Below, one piece after another: positions 48,781-60,811 of a stretch of DNA of 64,000 bases. Under the pieces are notes generated by a model that saw only the letters and a list, made by a program, of their open reading frames with translations, was not told the DNA's origin and did no database searches. A program made the translations under genes and the position numbers. The stretch spans positions 44,839,282-44,903,281 of the forward strand of contig OZ018409.1 in NCBI GenBank assembly GCA_963969595.1. Direction: 5' to 3'. Positions within the stretch are counted from its first letter, which is position 1, and each line of letters starts with the position of its first letter. Origin of the DNA: Neckera pumila (taxonomy: Eukaryota; Streptophyta; Bryopsida; Hypnales; Neckeraceae).

Positions 48781-49041
48781 AACCCTTGATTTTGTGACAT
48801 GCAACCCATTCACCATCGCCATTCTCAGTCCATTTACACATTCAACTTAAACTTCTTACTCCATGCACTCTTTCTAGAATCCTAAATTTCTACATGGAAT
48901 TCTAAAGTGTATTTTTGAGAGGATTTTTGGCTGTAGCGCTTCCGCACCGTGCCAATCCCTCCAAAAATCACATCATACTTTTTCTCCTCACCAAAAAAAT
49001 TCCATGCATGTAACAAAAGCGTAGGGTAATTACCATTACAT
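48781..49041. other. Intergenic, nothing recognised
   Basis: No feature was supported. Confidence 0.4.
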
Positions 49042-49269
49042 TTAATCCTTAACGTTGACACGGACGTTTGGTGTCTGGTGGATGATAGGAAATTCTTCTA
49101 GTAGGACAAAAATTCAACTATTCATCCTCAAAATTTTGTTGTGAAAAGAGGAGGTCTTCTACAGTAGTTTGACTTCCAATGAGTGCTTTTGCAATTTTTT
49201 AAGCCAATGATTCACATGGTAATGAAAAGTGATGATTTTCAGAGTCACCATTCATCCTTTAAGGGTTAA
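49042..49269. mobile_element. TTAA-flanked small element, family G (copy G1)
   Basis: The element 49046-49265 (220 bp) lies between TTAA copies. It begins TCCTTAACGTTGACACGG and ends TTCATCCTTTAAGGG. It is inverted relative to the copy near 36773. Confidence 0.6.
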
Positions 49270-49454
49270 ATTTTGGCATGGCAATAAAAATAGGATACAG
49301 TAAAAAAACAAAATAAAACTCGTAGCTAGAGATTCTTGTCAGCTCTCGTAGCTCTTCCTTGCCCTCTTGTCATTAGAAAATATTTCAACCCTCCAGAAGG
49401 CCGCGAGTTATACACCTACCCAGTGCAATTTTGGAAAAAAATCAAAATCAAAAC

Positions 49455-49579
<125 letters not shown>

Positions 49580-50104
49580 ATAAAAAAATTGGCTGTGGAC
49601 GTTGCACTAGTAGTGCCATGTCAAATTTTTATTTTTTTAATACTTTTTTAATATTTTAAGTTTTTTTTCTAGAAAAAGTATTTTTTATTCATTCTAAAAT
49701 TGCACCAAAGGAGTCCTGTAAATCAATTCCTTAAAGTCCGTTCCCACCTGGCCTTACGGGAGCATTAAATCAGCTGGAAATTGTAGAGTGTGTCCACCAA
49801 AGTGCTCAGATATCTACCGAACCTACATGGCAACTGTGGTAACATCGAGTTGAGAGGGCTCTTACGACCATTTATGACTTTTTGTATCATTGGCCCACCA
49901 CTGCAACAATAGTCCATAATATAGAACTTTGAAATCTTCTGATAATGAAGATTCCAGCTGCTGACGGCCGTTCTTATCAACATGCCTGGTCTACAGCCCA
50001 TTACATAAGAACAATGGCTACCCAAGGCTAAAATTAGCAATATCCATCTAGGAAAAATCAAAAGTATTGATATTTTTTGGCAATCACTTTATACAATTGG
50101 TTCA
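49580..50104. other. Intergenic, nothing recognised
   Basis: No feature was supported. Confidence 0.4.
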
Positions 50105-50176
50105 CACTCACACCAATGGTGACTTACAATTCTATACCACTTTCCATAGATTTGTAAGTCACCAATGGTGTGAGTG
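50105..50176. repeat. Perfect 24-bp inverted repeat (hairpin)
   Basis: The arms 50105-50128 and 50153-50176 are exact reverse complements (core ACACCAATGGTGACTT) around a 24-bp spacer. The length suits a MITE core or a small foldback transcript; nothing distinguishes them here. Confidence 0.7.
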
Positions 50177-50905
50177 GGAGTGTCTAGGCAATCTCTTTAT
50201 ACAAGTGGGGTGATGGGAAGTAGAACTATCCATGTGGGATGTGTAAACTAGGATTAGGAGATGCTCATACCTAGTTAAGTAAAACGAAGGAATTGTGTTA
50301 AATGTAGAACTTCAGACCTCATGTAGGCATAGTAGAATAACTTTTTTCAAAAGACTTTTAACTAAAAAAAATTGGTAAATCAAGCTAAATTTCATTTCCA
50401 AAAATCCGTTTGAGATTTTGAGCCTCCAATCAAAAGTTAGGGCCAAAATGCAAAGAGGGATTGGGAAGAACATTTTCTTAAACTTTGTGCAACAAGGAGT
50501 GCAATTCAATTCATTATTTCATCCACAAAGTACACTTATTTGGAATCCTTAATTTTAGGAAGAGGAGACTTATCACCAAGGTACTTTCTCAAAAATGATC
50601 TAATTTATGAACCAATAGATACATTCTTCATTTCTACAGTGATGAAGGAAGTCATCCATTGGTCACTTTTGAATTTTCTAGTATTTCAGAATTAACGCAA
50701 ATTGTGATTTGCAATAAGATTTTTATTTATTTATTTTGTATATTAGATGGAAGTGATGAGAAGAGGATTCTATTAGAAAAGGAGAGTACAAAGAAGACTA
50801 AGGCAAGAGTATTTTATAGTTTTAACCTACGAGCAAAGGGAGGGACCAAAAGTGTAAATTACAATACTCGGAAGGCAAATCCAACATTCTTTGCTAAATA
50901 ATTAT

Positions 50906-52068
50906 TTAACCCTATAGGACCCTTTGTCTCCTTGGGAGATAAATGGAGTTTGGTTTGGGTTATATGATCTCAATTTTTAATTGTGTTTATTGAAATAGAA
51001 AAATACATTAGCTTCAGGTAGACATATTTTTACTGTACATCTTCAAAATCAATATGTACCTAAGTATATAGAAGAAACAAATTTATAACCTCTATCAAAA
51101 AAAGCTTTGATCCATCATGACTTTTGCATACAATATTCAAATGTTGCATTTTTTGATGTGTTGGAAGCTCCTTTCACTTGCCAAGAAGAAATTATGAAAA
51201 CTTGACTTGTCTAATAATAATAGTAACTAGGCAAAGTAGCAAGAATTGGTGGTTTGGCAGGTACCTACTTTAATCATTTAAATGCTTGATGTACCAAATT
51301 CTCTTGTTGACAAATCTATGAAGTTAAATAAAACCTAACTAAGTTACTATTTTTAGTAGATTTTATTTTTAAATGTTTTTTGGAAGTCTAATCTTAGCAC
51401 CAAAAATCTAATTATGAAAATGAATGACTGTGAATTTTCTATTGAAGATTTTTTGCAAGGCTGTCCATTGCAAATCTTGATTTTCTATTATTGAGGGCTC
51501 TCAATTACACTAGATCTTAAAAGAAAAAATCACATGAAAAATTCATTTAAAAAAATAAAAAAATAGAATTTGAGAAGATATAAATTGATTGGGGTTATGC
51601 ATGTTCTGCCCTTTAATCCTCATATTTTTTTGATGGCCAATTTTTTAGATTTGACATATGAAAAGAGGATGGAAAGACTTCAAATTGATTTCATAGTTTT
51701 AACTCCCTCATAATCAAACATTATAATCTTTCAATTTATAACACTACAAAAAAACAAGTATATAAATGACTTGTCCTCAATAATTGTAACACAACAAGGA
51801 TTGCAAAATGATTGTTTTGCAGTCATTGTGGACAACAAATGACTACTACAGTCATTGTAAACAAGTCATTTGTACCTTGTTTCTTGGTAGTGTAAATAAT
51901 ATTGTTAAACTTTTCTTTTCCTATTTGATACTTAACATATTTGGTTTGAATTTGTATGGTTAAAATTCATTAAAAATTTGATAAAACTCATCAAAATGTT
52001 GGCTTTTAGTTCAATTTAGGACAAGTTTCAAGAAGCTCAAAAAAGGCCTTGGGGCATTTAGGGGTTAA
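50906..52068. mobile_element. TTAA-flanked element, family E (copy E1)
   Basis: The element 50910-52064 lies between TTAA copies, with ends CCCTATAGGACCC and GGGGCATTTAGGGG. Interior blocks (GAAGTTAAATAAAACCTAAC, TCTATTGAAGATTTT-like) match E2 at 59197-59828. It is longer partly because it carries a CACTA-type MITE. Confidence 0.65.
51739..51895. mobile_element. CACTA-type MITE
   Basis: The element 51742-51892 (151 bp) starts CACTACAAAAAAACAAG and ends CTTGTTTCTTGGTAGTG. It is flanked on both sides by TAA, the 3-bp duplication expected for CACTA elements. It is nested in family E copy E1. It contains AAATGACT/AGTCATT motifs like the arrays at 7.4-8.4 and 12-13.6 kb. Confidence 0.8.
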
Positions 52069-52290
52069 TATGCAATGAAACTTGAGGAGTTTGTCTCAAT
52101 CCCTCTCTGAATTTTGTCCCAAACTTTTGATTGGAGGCTTGGAATCTCAAACGGATTTTTGAAGATGAAAGTTAGTTTGATTTACCAACTTTTCTTAGTT
52201 TTGAAAAAAGTTATTCTAGTATGCCTACATGAGGTTTGAAATCCTACATTGCACACAATTCCTGCGTTTTGACAATGAGTGGTGAAGCTC

Positions 52291-52739
52291 TCATCTTCTA
52301 ATTGTCCCATACTGTGCACTACTATATTGGTTCACCCTTCAGATAATTGAAAATATAAAAACTATGAATGAGTTTTTAAGTTCAAAAGTGTTAGTACATT
52401 AGATTAAACTATAACCATTAGTAAAAGGCTTTTAGTACATAGGAAGAGAAACTAGATCAAAATTGCAACCCTAAAATATATAAAAGATAAAAGATACAAA
52501 AAGGAATCCAAAACAATGGTGAGAAGTTGAAAATGGATCTAAACATAAATAGAAAACCAATAAAAAAGAAGAAATATGGAAAAGCACAAAAGAAGTGATC
52601 AAACTTAAAATTACTATGAGAACACTAACATAGTAGTAGAAACTCTAATTTAGGCAATAAGAGTGATTTAATGGAATTTCAGTAAATTAGTGTAGATGAA
52701 AGTGATTAGGAGTGTTAGTTAGTTAGTTAGTTGGGGTAT
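52291..52739. other. AT-rich intergenic, nothing recognised
   Basis: No feature was supported. Confidence 0.4.
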
Positions 52740-53340
52740 TAGTCAAATTAGGGTTTGGTGCTCACTCTCTCTCTCTTGTTTGTTTTGGGGGAGAATGTGT
52801 GAAGAGGTGAAAAGTGGACAATACATAGGAGAACAATGATTGCAAGGAGGTAGGTTAGGATGATAGTCAATTTGTCGAGTAGGTTTTCACCTTGTGGGGT
52901 AGAAAGTGGGTGAAAAGTGAGGATTGTGGAGGTCAGATGCAAAAAGTGTTGGGAAAGAAAGTCCGTTGCCCTTGCAAGTGGAAGCAGCAACTTTGGCGAG
53001 CTATCGCAAGAGCATGGAGTAGCGGATGGAGCTGAAAATTGGTGGAATGGTGCGTCTTCAAGCTAGCTTTCCAATAAGACTCAACTCGACCGATTTGGAG
53101 CACAGATGAGGCAGTGGTGGTCGATTTTGTGGCGGAAGGCCTACTGCCGCAGGAATTTCGAAGCTGCAACTTGACGGACGATTGCAGAAGTGTGGCCAAG
53201 TGGAATGAGCTGAATTTTTGGCGCAAGGAAGGTGGAGAAGTCAGCTTTCCAACAAGATAAGGCTCGCTCAATTTGGAGTCAGGATGAAGACAGGGCGGAC
53301 AGATTAGTAGGAAGAGGTTGGCTGCCCTATCGGCTGTGAG
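52740..53340. repeat. Diverged duplicated segment, possibly LTR-derived
   Basis: Two units of about 110 bp resemble each other: about 53028-53110 (GAGCTGAAAATTGGTGGAA, GCTTTCCAATAAGACTC, GATTTGGAGCACAGATGA) and about 53208-53288 (GAGCTGAATTTTTGGCG, GCTTTCCAACAAGAT, ATTTGGAGTCAGGATGA). This wording is common in plant LTR retrotransposon LTRs. LTR ends and polyprotein were not found. Confidence 0.4.
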
Positions 53341-54327
53341 TTGTATGTGTTTACTATGGTTCTTGTGGTCCCAAATGAATAAAAATGTAATGATAATTAC
53401 AATTCAGATTGGGTCTTGCATGTTTGGAGTACATTTCTCATGGGCTTGTATGATTTGGATGTTTAAAAAGAATGCGTCATTAGTGAATTCTACTTGTTAG
53501 GGTCTTTAGGGCACATGTGGAAGCATTGCCCAAAGGGAGTCTAGATTAGGCACTTGGTGTGAGTGAATTATGCTGTGATTAGTTTTTAGGGTGCAATTTA
53601 GTTCACTTAGGGCCTAAATTAGGCAATTTTAAGGTGATTTTGACCTAGGAAGTTTATTTGTCCTTTCAAAACATGTATGAAGATGAATTGGGAATGTTGA
53701 GGCACATAATTGGATGATTTTGAGGTGCTGCCGTTTTTTCACTTAGGCTTGATTTATCAAAAATTCACTAAAGAAAAAATTTGGGAAATCCATTGCTTAG
53801 AGGCATGTAGATTAGAGTCCATACACTCCTTTTCGGCCAAGTTTGTGGATGGGTTTTACCTCATGGTGAAATTCACTCACACATACCCTTTGAAGATCCA
53901 TGATGGACAATGAATTTCAATATAAGAACAATCTCTCTACTCATTGTTTAGAGAGCACACATGTGTTGGCATTGAATTGTAGTGAATCCTTTTCCAATAT
54001 TTGGATTTTCTTTACAATTCCTTATCCTTGGATTTGGAAAGGTCATTTGTTAATTTTCAAAATCTTTTAAAGTTTGGAATTTTGATTATTTTTGGCCATC
54101 GGATCAAAATCGGTAATTGGACTAATTTGCGGGGTACATCAGGTCCCTCAACTGCTGAACAAATTACCAATTATGTGGGAACTGCAGCTCACTAAGAAAC
54201 AATCACTACAATTCCAAACCTGAAGTGCTGCAAAAAAAATTTTCCTTTTAATGCTGAAGTTTTATCTTTTAGCACGTAAACCACTCTTGGTTCCCGTCCC
54301 GTTCAATTGGCGGGAAGCTTTTGTGCT
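53341..54327. other. Intergenic, nothing recognised
   Basis: No feature was supported. Confidence 0.4.
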
Positions 54328-54371
54328 GTAATCCCTGATTACACGGGCAAAACCGTGTAATCGGGGATTAC
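54328..54371. repeat. 19-bp inverted repeat hairpin
   Basis: The arms GTAATCCCTGATTACACGG (54328-54346) and CCGTGTAATCGGGGATTAC (54353-54371) pair with one G-T mismatch around a 6-nt loop. It lies in a locally GC-rich patch and may be an end or core of a decayed MITE. Confidence 0.65.
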
Positions 54372-55097
54372 GGATTTTTCATCCGGCTCATTGTTTCATC
54401 GTTTCATCCAATTTTATCTCCTCTTTCAGTCGTGATTTACGTTGGGCAATACCCTTATCTTTAGGCATTGCGCCAAATAATTTGCCCTCCTTGTCGAGCT
54501 CTGCCCTCCTCGTCGGCCGATTATTTGGAGCAATGCCCTCCTCTGCGGGCATTGCCCTATACATAATGTTTGCAAATACCAGGTGGGAATGGACCTTTAG
54601 CAGCCTCTGGAGGGCTGAAAAATTTCCTAACGGCCCACTTCAGCTTGTGCTGCTTTGTTACTCCTGCTTCATTAATTCGTTGCTTCTGCACAAAACTTGA
54701 GGAGGTTCTATTTGTTCATTTATTTTTGCATTTACATCTGTTCTAGATTACACATTTTTAATTTAGCTAACCTTCAAAAGAAACTTTAAAACAAAAGCAA
54801 TATAAAGATGAATGACAAAGTAAAAGCAAAAGGAAAGAAAATTACTTTAATTGAAATTGAAGTAGGCTTGATTGTGAACTACCCCTCAATAAAACAAACA
54901 AATTACTTTTACTTTTGTCTAAACTTTTACATTAATAAACATTACTTCTGAAAAACAAAGTAAAAGTTGTTTTTGAAATACATATAAATTGCTATTTCAT
55001 TTAGATTTCTTTCACTCACTCAATTCACTTCATTTCTCAAAATTTTCTAAGTTAACTGTCAACTTTCAATTTAAACAATATCTCTCATATTTGAATA
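54372..55097. other. Intergenic, upstream of the SUMO-like gene
   Basis: AT-rich leader-like DNA leads into the ATG at 55098. No core promoter motif could be fixed with confidence. Confidence 0.35.
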
Positions 55098-55547
55098 ATG
55101 GCAAATCAACAAGATAATAGAATTGTGCTCTTACCTGTGGACATTACCGTTACTTTAAACAAATCTATCAATCAAGATGCTTCATTTCAAAACCAATTTG
55201 AAGATCCTCCATTTCAATGTCAAAGTCTTGATCCAAGCTTTATACATATCATAGTCCAAAATCAGCAAGGAAGACAAATGACTTTCAAGATCAAAACTGA
55301 TAAACCTTTGGGCAAATTAATGCATATGTATTGCTCGTTAAATTCTTTGGATCCACAAAAAGCTAGATTCTCTTTCATTGGCACAAATCTTGAAGAAGAA
55401 AAATCCGCAAATGATTTTCAAATGCAGGATGGTAACCAAATTGATGTTGTTCTTCCGCAACTAGAGGCTTCATCTTTGAGAAGAAAAATCCGCAAATCTT
55501 CAAGAAGAAAAATTTGCAAAGCTTCAAGAAGAAAAATAAGCAAATGA
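55098..55547 (+). CDS. SUMO-like (ubiquitin-fold) protein with altered C-terminus
   Basis: 149 residues. About 48-122 fit the SUMO beta-grasp fold: FIHIIVQNQQGRQMTFKIK, then LGKLMHMYC, RFSFIGTNLEEEKSANDFQM and QDGNQIDVVL, with the spacing of SUMO (LMNAYC, F.F.G, EMEDGD.ID). SUMO proteins are attached to lysines of targets through a C-terminal Gly-Gly. Here no GG follows; the protein ends in a basic tail of three RRKI repeats (about 129-148). A partial internal duplication explains this: the DNA coding for the fold's last strand recurs after the stop (55548-55610) and leads to another possible end, DFHIPS, at about 55663. It may be a SUMO-derived non-conjugating protein or a decaying copy. Confidence 0.6.
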   Translation: MANQQDNRIVLLPVDITVTLNKSINQDASFQNQFEDPPFQCQSLDPSFIHIIVQNQQGRQMTFKIKTDKPLGKLMHMYCSLNSLDPQKARFSFIGTNLEEEKSANDFQMQDGNQIDVVLPQLEASSLRRKIRKSSRRKICKASRRKISK

Positions 55548-55665
55548 TTTTGAAATGCATGATGGAGATCAAATTGATTTTGTTCTTCTTCAACTAGAGG
55601 CTTCGTCTTCTCAAAGTATTAGCAATATACAAAGAACTCCTATAGACTTTCATATCCCAAGCTGA
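55548..55665 (+). pseudogene. Duplicated 3' end of the SUMO-like gene, out of frame
   Basis: From about 55542 the sequence reads NDFEMHDGDQIDFVLLQLEA and ends DFHIPS with a stop near 55665. It closely repeats residues 103-126 of the preceding coding region but in another frame. It is probably the original end, displaced by the duplication of AAGAAGAAAAAT-containing units. Confidence 0.6.
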
Positions 55666-55671
55666 AAAAGT

Positions 55672-56440
55672 TTAATCCCTAGAGTTCCAAATGGCCAGTC
55701 GGAAGATACTTGAAGGTTTAAGGAGGTTCCTATCCTCTTGATTTTTTGCACATGTGATTTATTTTAACTTGAAAAAAACTAGAAAACTAGATTAGCTTTC
55801 TAGGAATATTATATTTGTTCAATTGGTGCCCAAGCACAATAGTTATGCCATCCAAACAAAAATTATTCAAGAAAAAGCATTAAGAAAAAACTTGAAATAA
55901 TAATTTTAAATTTTTATTTCTTATAGGTTATATTTTTGTCTACATAGAAAGATTTGATTCATCCCATTTAAATTGGGGGTGTGAAAGTTATAGAGAATTT
56001 TTTTTGTGGGCAACCATTATTGCTTATTCCTATTAAGAAAGTATATTAAAATTTTATTAAATTCAATGCTCATAGTTTTCTAAAAGTAAAATTTCACAGG
56101 GTTTGATTGTTCATTAGAGAAATCTTACCATTAGAAATATTGTTTTTTAAATCCATCTTAAAATACTAGTGTTTAGTTTCCCCTTCAATTTGATTCCTAC
56201 ACCTACTAAACAATTTTTTGAAAAATTAAAATGAAGTTAAAAAAAATTCCAAATTCTTAACTCAATTCATGAACATTAAAAAAATTAATACTAATTTTGT
56301 GGTGCAAGGATTTGAAGTTAAGTGGATTCAAAGTCTTAAAATTTGTTTTAATTTGGTGGAAAAAAAACTTCTTTTTTCACTTTAAATGCTAATTTATGTC
56401 TTGCAATCTATATATTTAATTTTTGGGACCTTCCACAATC
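55672..56440. mobile_element. Family A element, reversed, right end missing (A6)
   Basis: TTAA (55672-55675) is followed by TCCCTAGAGTTCCAAATGG and family A interior in the reverse direction (CAATTGGTGCCC, GCCATCCAAACAAAA, AAAGATTTGATTCATCCCAT). The far end is lost. Confidence 0.5.
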
Positions 56441-56479
56441 TATAACTTTAAATAATTATGAAAACAAAATAAAGACACA

Positions 56480-57910
56480 AGTATACTTATTAGCAAAAAT
56501 GTTTCACAAGAACTCAAACCACCATAGAGAGAGATCATCTCTAAAAGAGAGCCTCTTTATCTCCAAGCTCCAGCTTATATATCAAATAAAGACTAATAGT
56601 CTTTTTAATAGACTAGGTCTTCTTTTCTATCTCAAGCTTTCTATCCTTGGTTCTATTTTGAACCATCTACTAAAGTAATAGTCTTAATCATACTTTGAAA
56701 TATTCTAAGTATCCATTTCTATATCATTGAATCTTAATCTTCTACTTGAACTTGTTTAACCCCTAAAGGACCAACATGCGTTTTTTGGTTGTATAGAAAT
56801 TTTGGGCAGGTACGTGTGACTAGAGATATCCATATTTGAGGCTGAAATTTTAATAGAAGGTGGGGGCGAGGAATATCTTCATGTGTACCAAGTTTCATGA
56901 CATTTTGAAATACGAGTCAAAACTTGTGACCTAATATGTTACTTTTTTTCGTAACTGGGCAGTTTGGGCAGATTAGAAAAAATCATTTTTTCCGGAATTT
57001 TTTTTTTGAAATTGGTTCTCTACATTTATATATACTCAAAAAGCTTTGAGTCATTCCATTTCACTCAATGAGTCAAAAGTTATGAGGGTTTTTGGTTTGC
57101 GGGCAGTTATGGATTGTCTACTCTAAAAAAAACTTTAAAGTCGTTTATTTAACTCAATTTTCAATATTTTTGGAAAAAAATAAATCCTAGGATGTAAATT
57201 GATTATTACAACATTACAACCGTTGGGATTGGTATTTTTAAATTCCATGATTAAATTTTTAACAATTTAGTATTTTGAATCATTTTCTACTTCTTTCTAC
57301 TTACTATTTTTTTCCTGTATGTTGTACAATTCGAAATGATGTGAAATTTTTCAAGCATATAGAAAACTTGTTTAGGAAACTGAATTCAAAGAAGCACCAC
57401 CTTTTTTGGCATTTTTTCATTGAAAAGTGAGCTTGCAAAGTGCAGCTGCCCGTTTTTTCGCAGGATTGAAAAAATGGTTTTCAAGACTTTGAATGCTTAT
57501 ATCTTATGATCCACACGGTGGAATTTTCTGAAATTTTTACCACATGTTTTCAAAATATCATACTACAAGATCCTACGATTACATGTGTCAAAAATTGTTT
57601 TTTTGCAAAAATTTGGTAGTTGTATTAGAAATGGCAATTTTGGAGCGTTTTTGGTGATTACATAGTCATGAAACTTTAGGGGTTAACTCCAAATTCTAGT
57701 TCACTTGTCATCCAAGTGGAGTTGTCTAACTCCACTTTACAAATCAGTTATTTAGAGATGTTAATCCAATGCACTTACAATCATCCAACTAGAACTGCCC
57801 AACTCCAGTGCATAAATCCATCATTGGGAGATATCTATCTCCAATCAATTTTTACTTATCCACTAATTCACATTATATCATGAATTAGTTATCCATCAAT
57901 GATGTATCTT
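56480..57910. repeat. Repeat K, copy 2, split by B4
   Basis: Positions 56500-56755 and 57687-57905 are inverted relatives of 35090-35650 (GAACCATCTACTAAAGTAA, TCTTAATCATACTTTG; GGAGTTGTCTAACTCC). The family B element at 56760-57682 separates the two halves. Confidence 0.5.
56756..57686. mobile_element. TTAA-flanked element, family B (copy B4, reversed)
   Basis: The element 56760-57682 (923 bp) lies between TTAA copies. It begins CCCCTAAAGGACCAACATGC and ends CATGAAACTTTAGGGG. It differs from B3 only at scattered single bases and in homopolymer lengths. Confidence 0.85.
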
Positions 57911-59192
57911 CTACACATTTGTACACTAGTCTAGTGCAAGATCTATATGCAAAAAAAATGTTACAAAGTTTTCCTTTTTATACTAAAAAATTGCAATTTT
58001 AAAAAGGAATGAAAAAATGGGCTTGAGACCTTGGTGATATTTATTTGGTCTCAAGAGCAGATCAAAGCAAAGATGAAATGAATTATATAAATATTGTCTA
58101 ACGAGTAGGAATCAATAGAAGAATTGGAAGGCAATTGTGATATTAAAATTGTATATAACTAAAAATTAAATCATTCAAAGATTTTGGACATTTGTATTAA
58201 ATATTTCAAAACATTATCATCATATTTTTTGCATTGATTCACTTATATTTGCATTCAAAATTTATGAAGTCATATGTAGACTTCTTTAACTCATGTTTAA
58301 TTCAATGAACTAAACTCGTAGAATTTTTGAAAGGTAAAATTATTCATTATTTAACCTTTCATATTTGATAAGGTTTGAATGTTAAAACAATCTAATGGAA
58401 TTAAACAATTTGCAATATTATTGACTTAATATGAAGTGCATTATAAGATTAATATGATCATAACAAAGTTCCAAATGCAATGATTGGTCTAGGCTTTGTA
58501 ATTTCAAAAAATATTTCAAAATAAAAATCAAACAACTTTCATACCATATTGTATCCTTGATAATACCATATTGTATCCTTGATAATACTATACCTTGTAT
58601 TATCAAGGATACAATATAAACTAGTAAAATCTTTCATACAAAAATTTAAACCCATAGAATTCCTTACATCCCTCATGTGTTTTTGATAACACATTGAGAA
58701 TCATTTTTCTACTAGAAGATGAAACCAATTAGCACACAATAATTAGCTTACATGATAATTAGTAAAAGTTTGTAAAATTCTCCATCTAAAATTGTATGAA
58801 CTACTTGGAACTAAAATTTGACCTTGAAAGCAATCAATATCAAAAACTACTTGGCTTATTTTAGGTGGAAGTTTAGCAAGGTAAAAAAAATTGTTGTCAC
58901 CATTTGTAATATTCAAGATTTTTTAAATCAATTTTAACATTTATTTTAGTTGGAATCAAACATGAAAATAATCATCGGGAGAAAATGAAAAAAATGCTTT
59001 GTGTTGTCCATAAACAAAGCTTGATTCAAGAGCTCATATGCATAGGACTTGAACTATGCGTGTTTGAGTTTCCAAATATATCCCTAGAAGGAAAGAAATT
59101 TTGTGTGTACCACCATTATTAGGTGATGGCGCCTTGGAATAGTTGCAAAGATATTAAGCCATATGTGCAATCACAATTGATATTAATAGGTA
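57911..59192. other. AT-rich intergenic with a small hairpin
   Basis: At about 58546-58615 a 22-bp unit (TATTGTATCCTTGATAATAC) occurs twice in tandem, followed by its reverse complement GTATTATCAAGGATACAATA. Nothing else was recognised. Confidence 0.5.
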
Positions 59193-59832
59193 TTAACTCC
59201 TAAATGCCCGAGGCATCAAATTTTGGTGCCGACAATATTTTGAAGTTAAATGAAACCTAACCAAATTGCAATTTTTAGTAGTTCATATTTTTATAAAATT
59301 CTTTTTGAAGTCTAATTTTAGCATCAAAAATCCAATTTTGAAAATGACTAATTACAATTTTTCTATTCAAAATTTTGTGCAAGAGTACCCATTGCAATCT
59401 TGACTTTCTATAGTGTTATGGGCTCTTGAAATTGAGCCTCAAATACATAGATCTTGGAGGAATAATCACATTAGAAATTCATTTTAAAACATTGTAGAGT
59501 AGATTTTGAGAAGCCATAAATTGATTGGCGTTATGCAAGTTAGGCCCTTTAACCTCAAATTATTTTGGTGACCAATTTTTAGATGTGACCAAAAAGAGAA
59601 TTGAAATTTTTTTAAAGTTTTAACACCCTCATGATCAAATATCATAATCTTTTGATTCACAAGTATTATTGTCATGTTTTCCTTTTCCTATGTGGTCTCT
59701 AGTATGTCTAGTTTGAATTTGTACGGTTACAATTCAAAGAAATTGGCACGACTTATCAAAATGCTTGCTTTTTGATCAAATTAGAGCAAATTTTCAGAGG
59801 CTCAAAACAAGCCTTGGGCATTTAGGGGTTAA
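59193..59832. mobile_element. TTAA-flanked element, family E (copy E2)
   Basis: The element 59197-59828 (632 bp) lies between TTAA copies. It begins CTCCTAAATGCCCGAGGC and ends GCCTTGGGCATTTAGGGG, a good inverted pair. Confidence 0.75.
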
Positions 59833-60079
59833 GTATAGCATAGTTACTATTGATTATTCATAGATCTTATTGGCAAGTGAGAGGAGATTTCAATGCACTT
59901 CAGTTTGCATTATTTGAACATTGTTTGAAGAAGATGTGAATTTTCACTATTCAAAGAAGGTTTGTCCTAGAGGATTATGATTTGTGTACCACAAGATAAT
60001 ATTCAAGTATTGGATCTAGGCCTAATCTTGTTTTGAAACCATTAGATATATAGTATTGGATAAAAGTTTAGATCTTGGC

Positions 60080-60582
60080 TTAACCCCTTAAAGACCATGA
60101 GTGCAGATTTTGAACAATGAATGAACAAAAACACATCCCAAATTCACCAAAATGCATTTTTTCATCCACCAATTTTTTTTAAAGATTCTTGTGTTAATTC
60201 TTTTACATTTGTACCATATAGATTATGAAGATTTTGTGTTGCAAATATTCTATAATTCAAAGGATATTGGTAGGTCTAGCCTCAAAAAGTAACCTTTTCA
60301 GTTCAAAATATGACACTTCAAATAAGACTTGAATAAAAAAGCAATATAAAAATCTTCAAAAATCATTAGTGGATTTTAGAAGGAATTTCCAATTGGCTTC
60401 TAATTTTATTGAAAAACATTATTTTTTGTATTTTTTGATTTCATGGTATGGATGTGATCTATAAATCATATTTTATAAATATTATTTGAGAGTCACCATT
60501 AAAATATTATTGTAAATTACATTTTATAATAGATCTTTATAATTTTAATAATTTGGAGGCCCCCCTGGTTCTTTAGGAGTAA
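60080..60582. mobile_element. TTAA-flanked element, family F
   Basis: The element 60084-60578 (495 bp) begins CCCCTTAAAGACCATGAG after TTAA and ends CTGGTTCTTTAGGA before GTAA (decayed TTAA). Only one copy is in the window. Confidence 0.5.
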
Positions 60583-60811
60583 AGCTTGCTTTATAGTATA
60601 GTTAAGAAGTACATTAGTCAAGAATTGTAGGGATATAGAGCAATATGATTGGAGAAAATTTGTTCTTGGTTTACACTATAGCCAAGTCTTGTTTGGTGCA
60701 AAACTTCAAGCATGAATGAAAAAATGACATGGTTGCCTACGTGATAGCACTTTTTTTAAGGAGTGTTCTCTGGAGATCAAGAAACTTGGCCTCATGAGAA
60801 TTCCAACTTCA

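Larger units (their letters stand above)
50230..52290. repeat. Long inverted repeat, ~200-290-bp arms around ~1.6 kb
   Basis: The left arm (about 50230-50500) and right arm (about 52085-52290) are inverted relatives, sharing ACCTCATGTAGGCATA, TAGAATAACTTTTTTCAAAA and TTTGAGATT read in opposite directions. The family E element 50910-52064 lies between them, close to the right arm. Confidence 0.6.
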
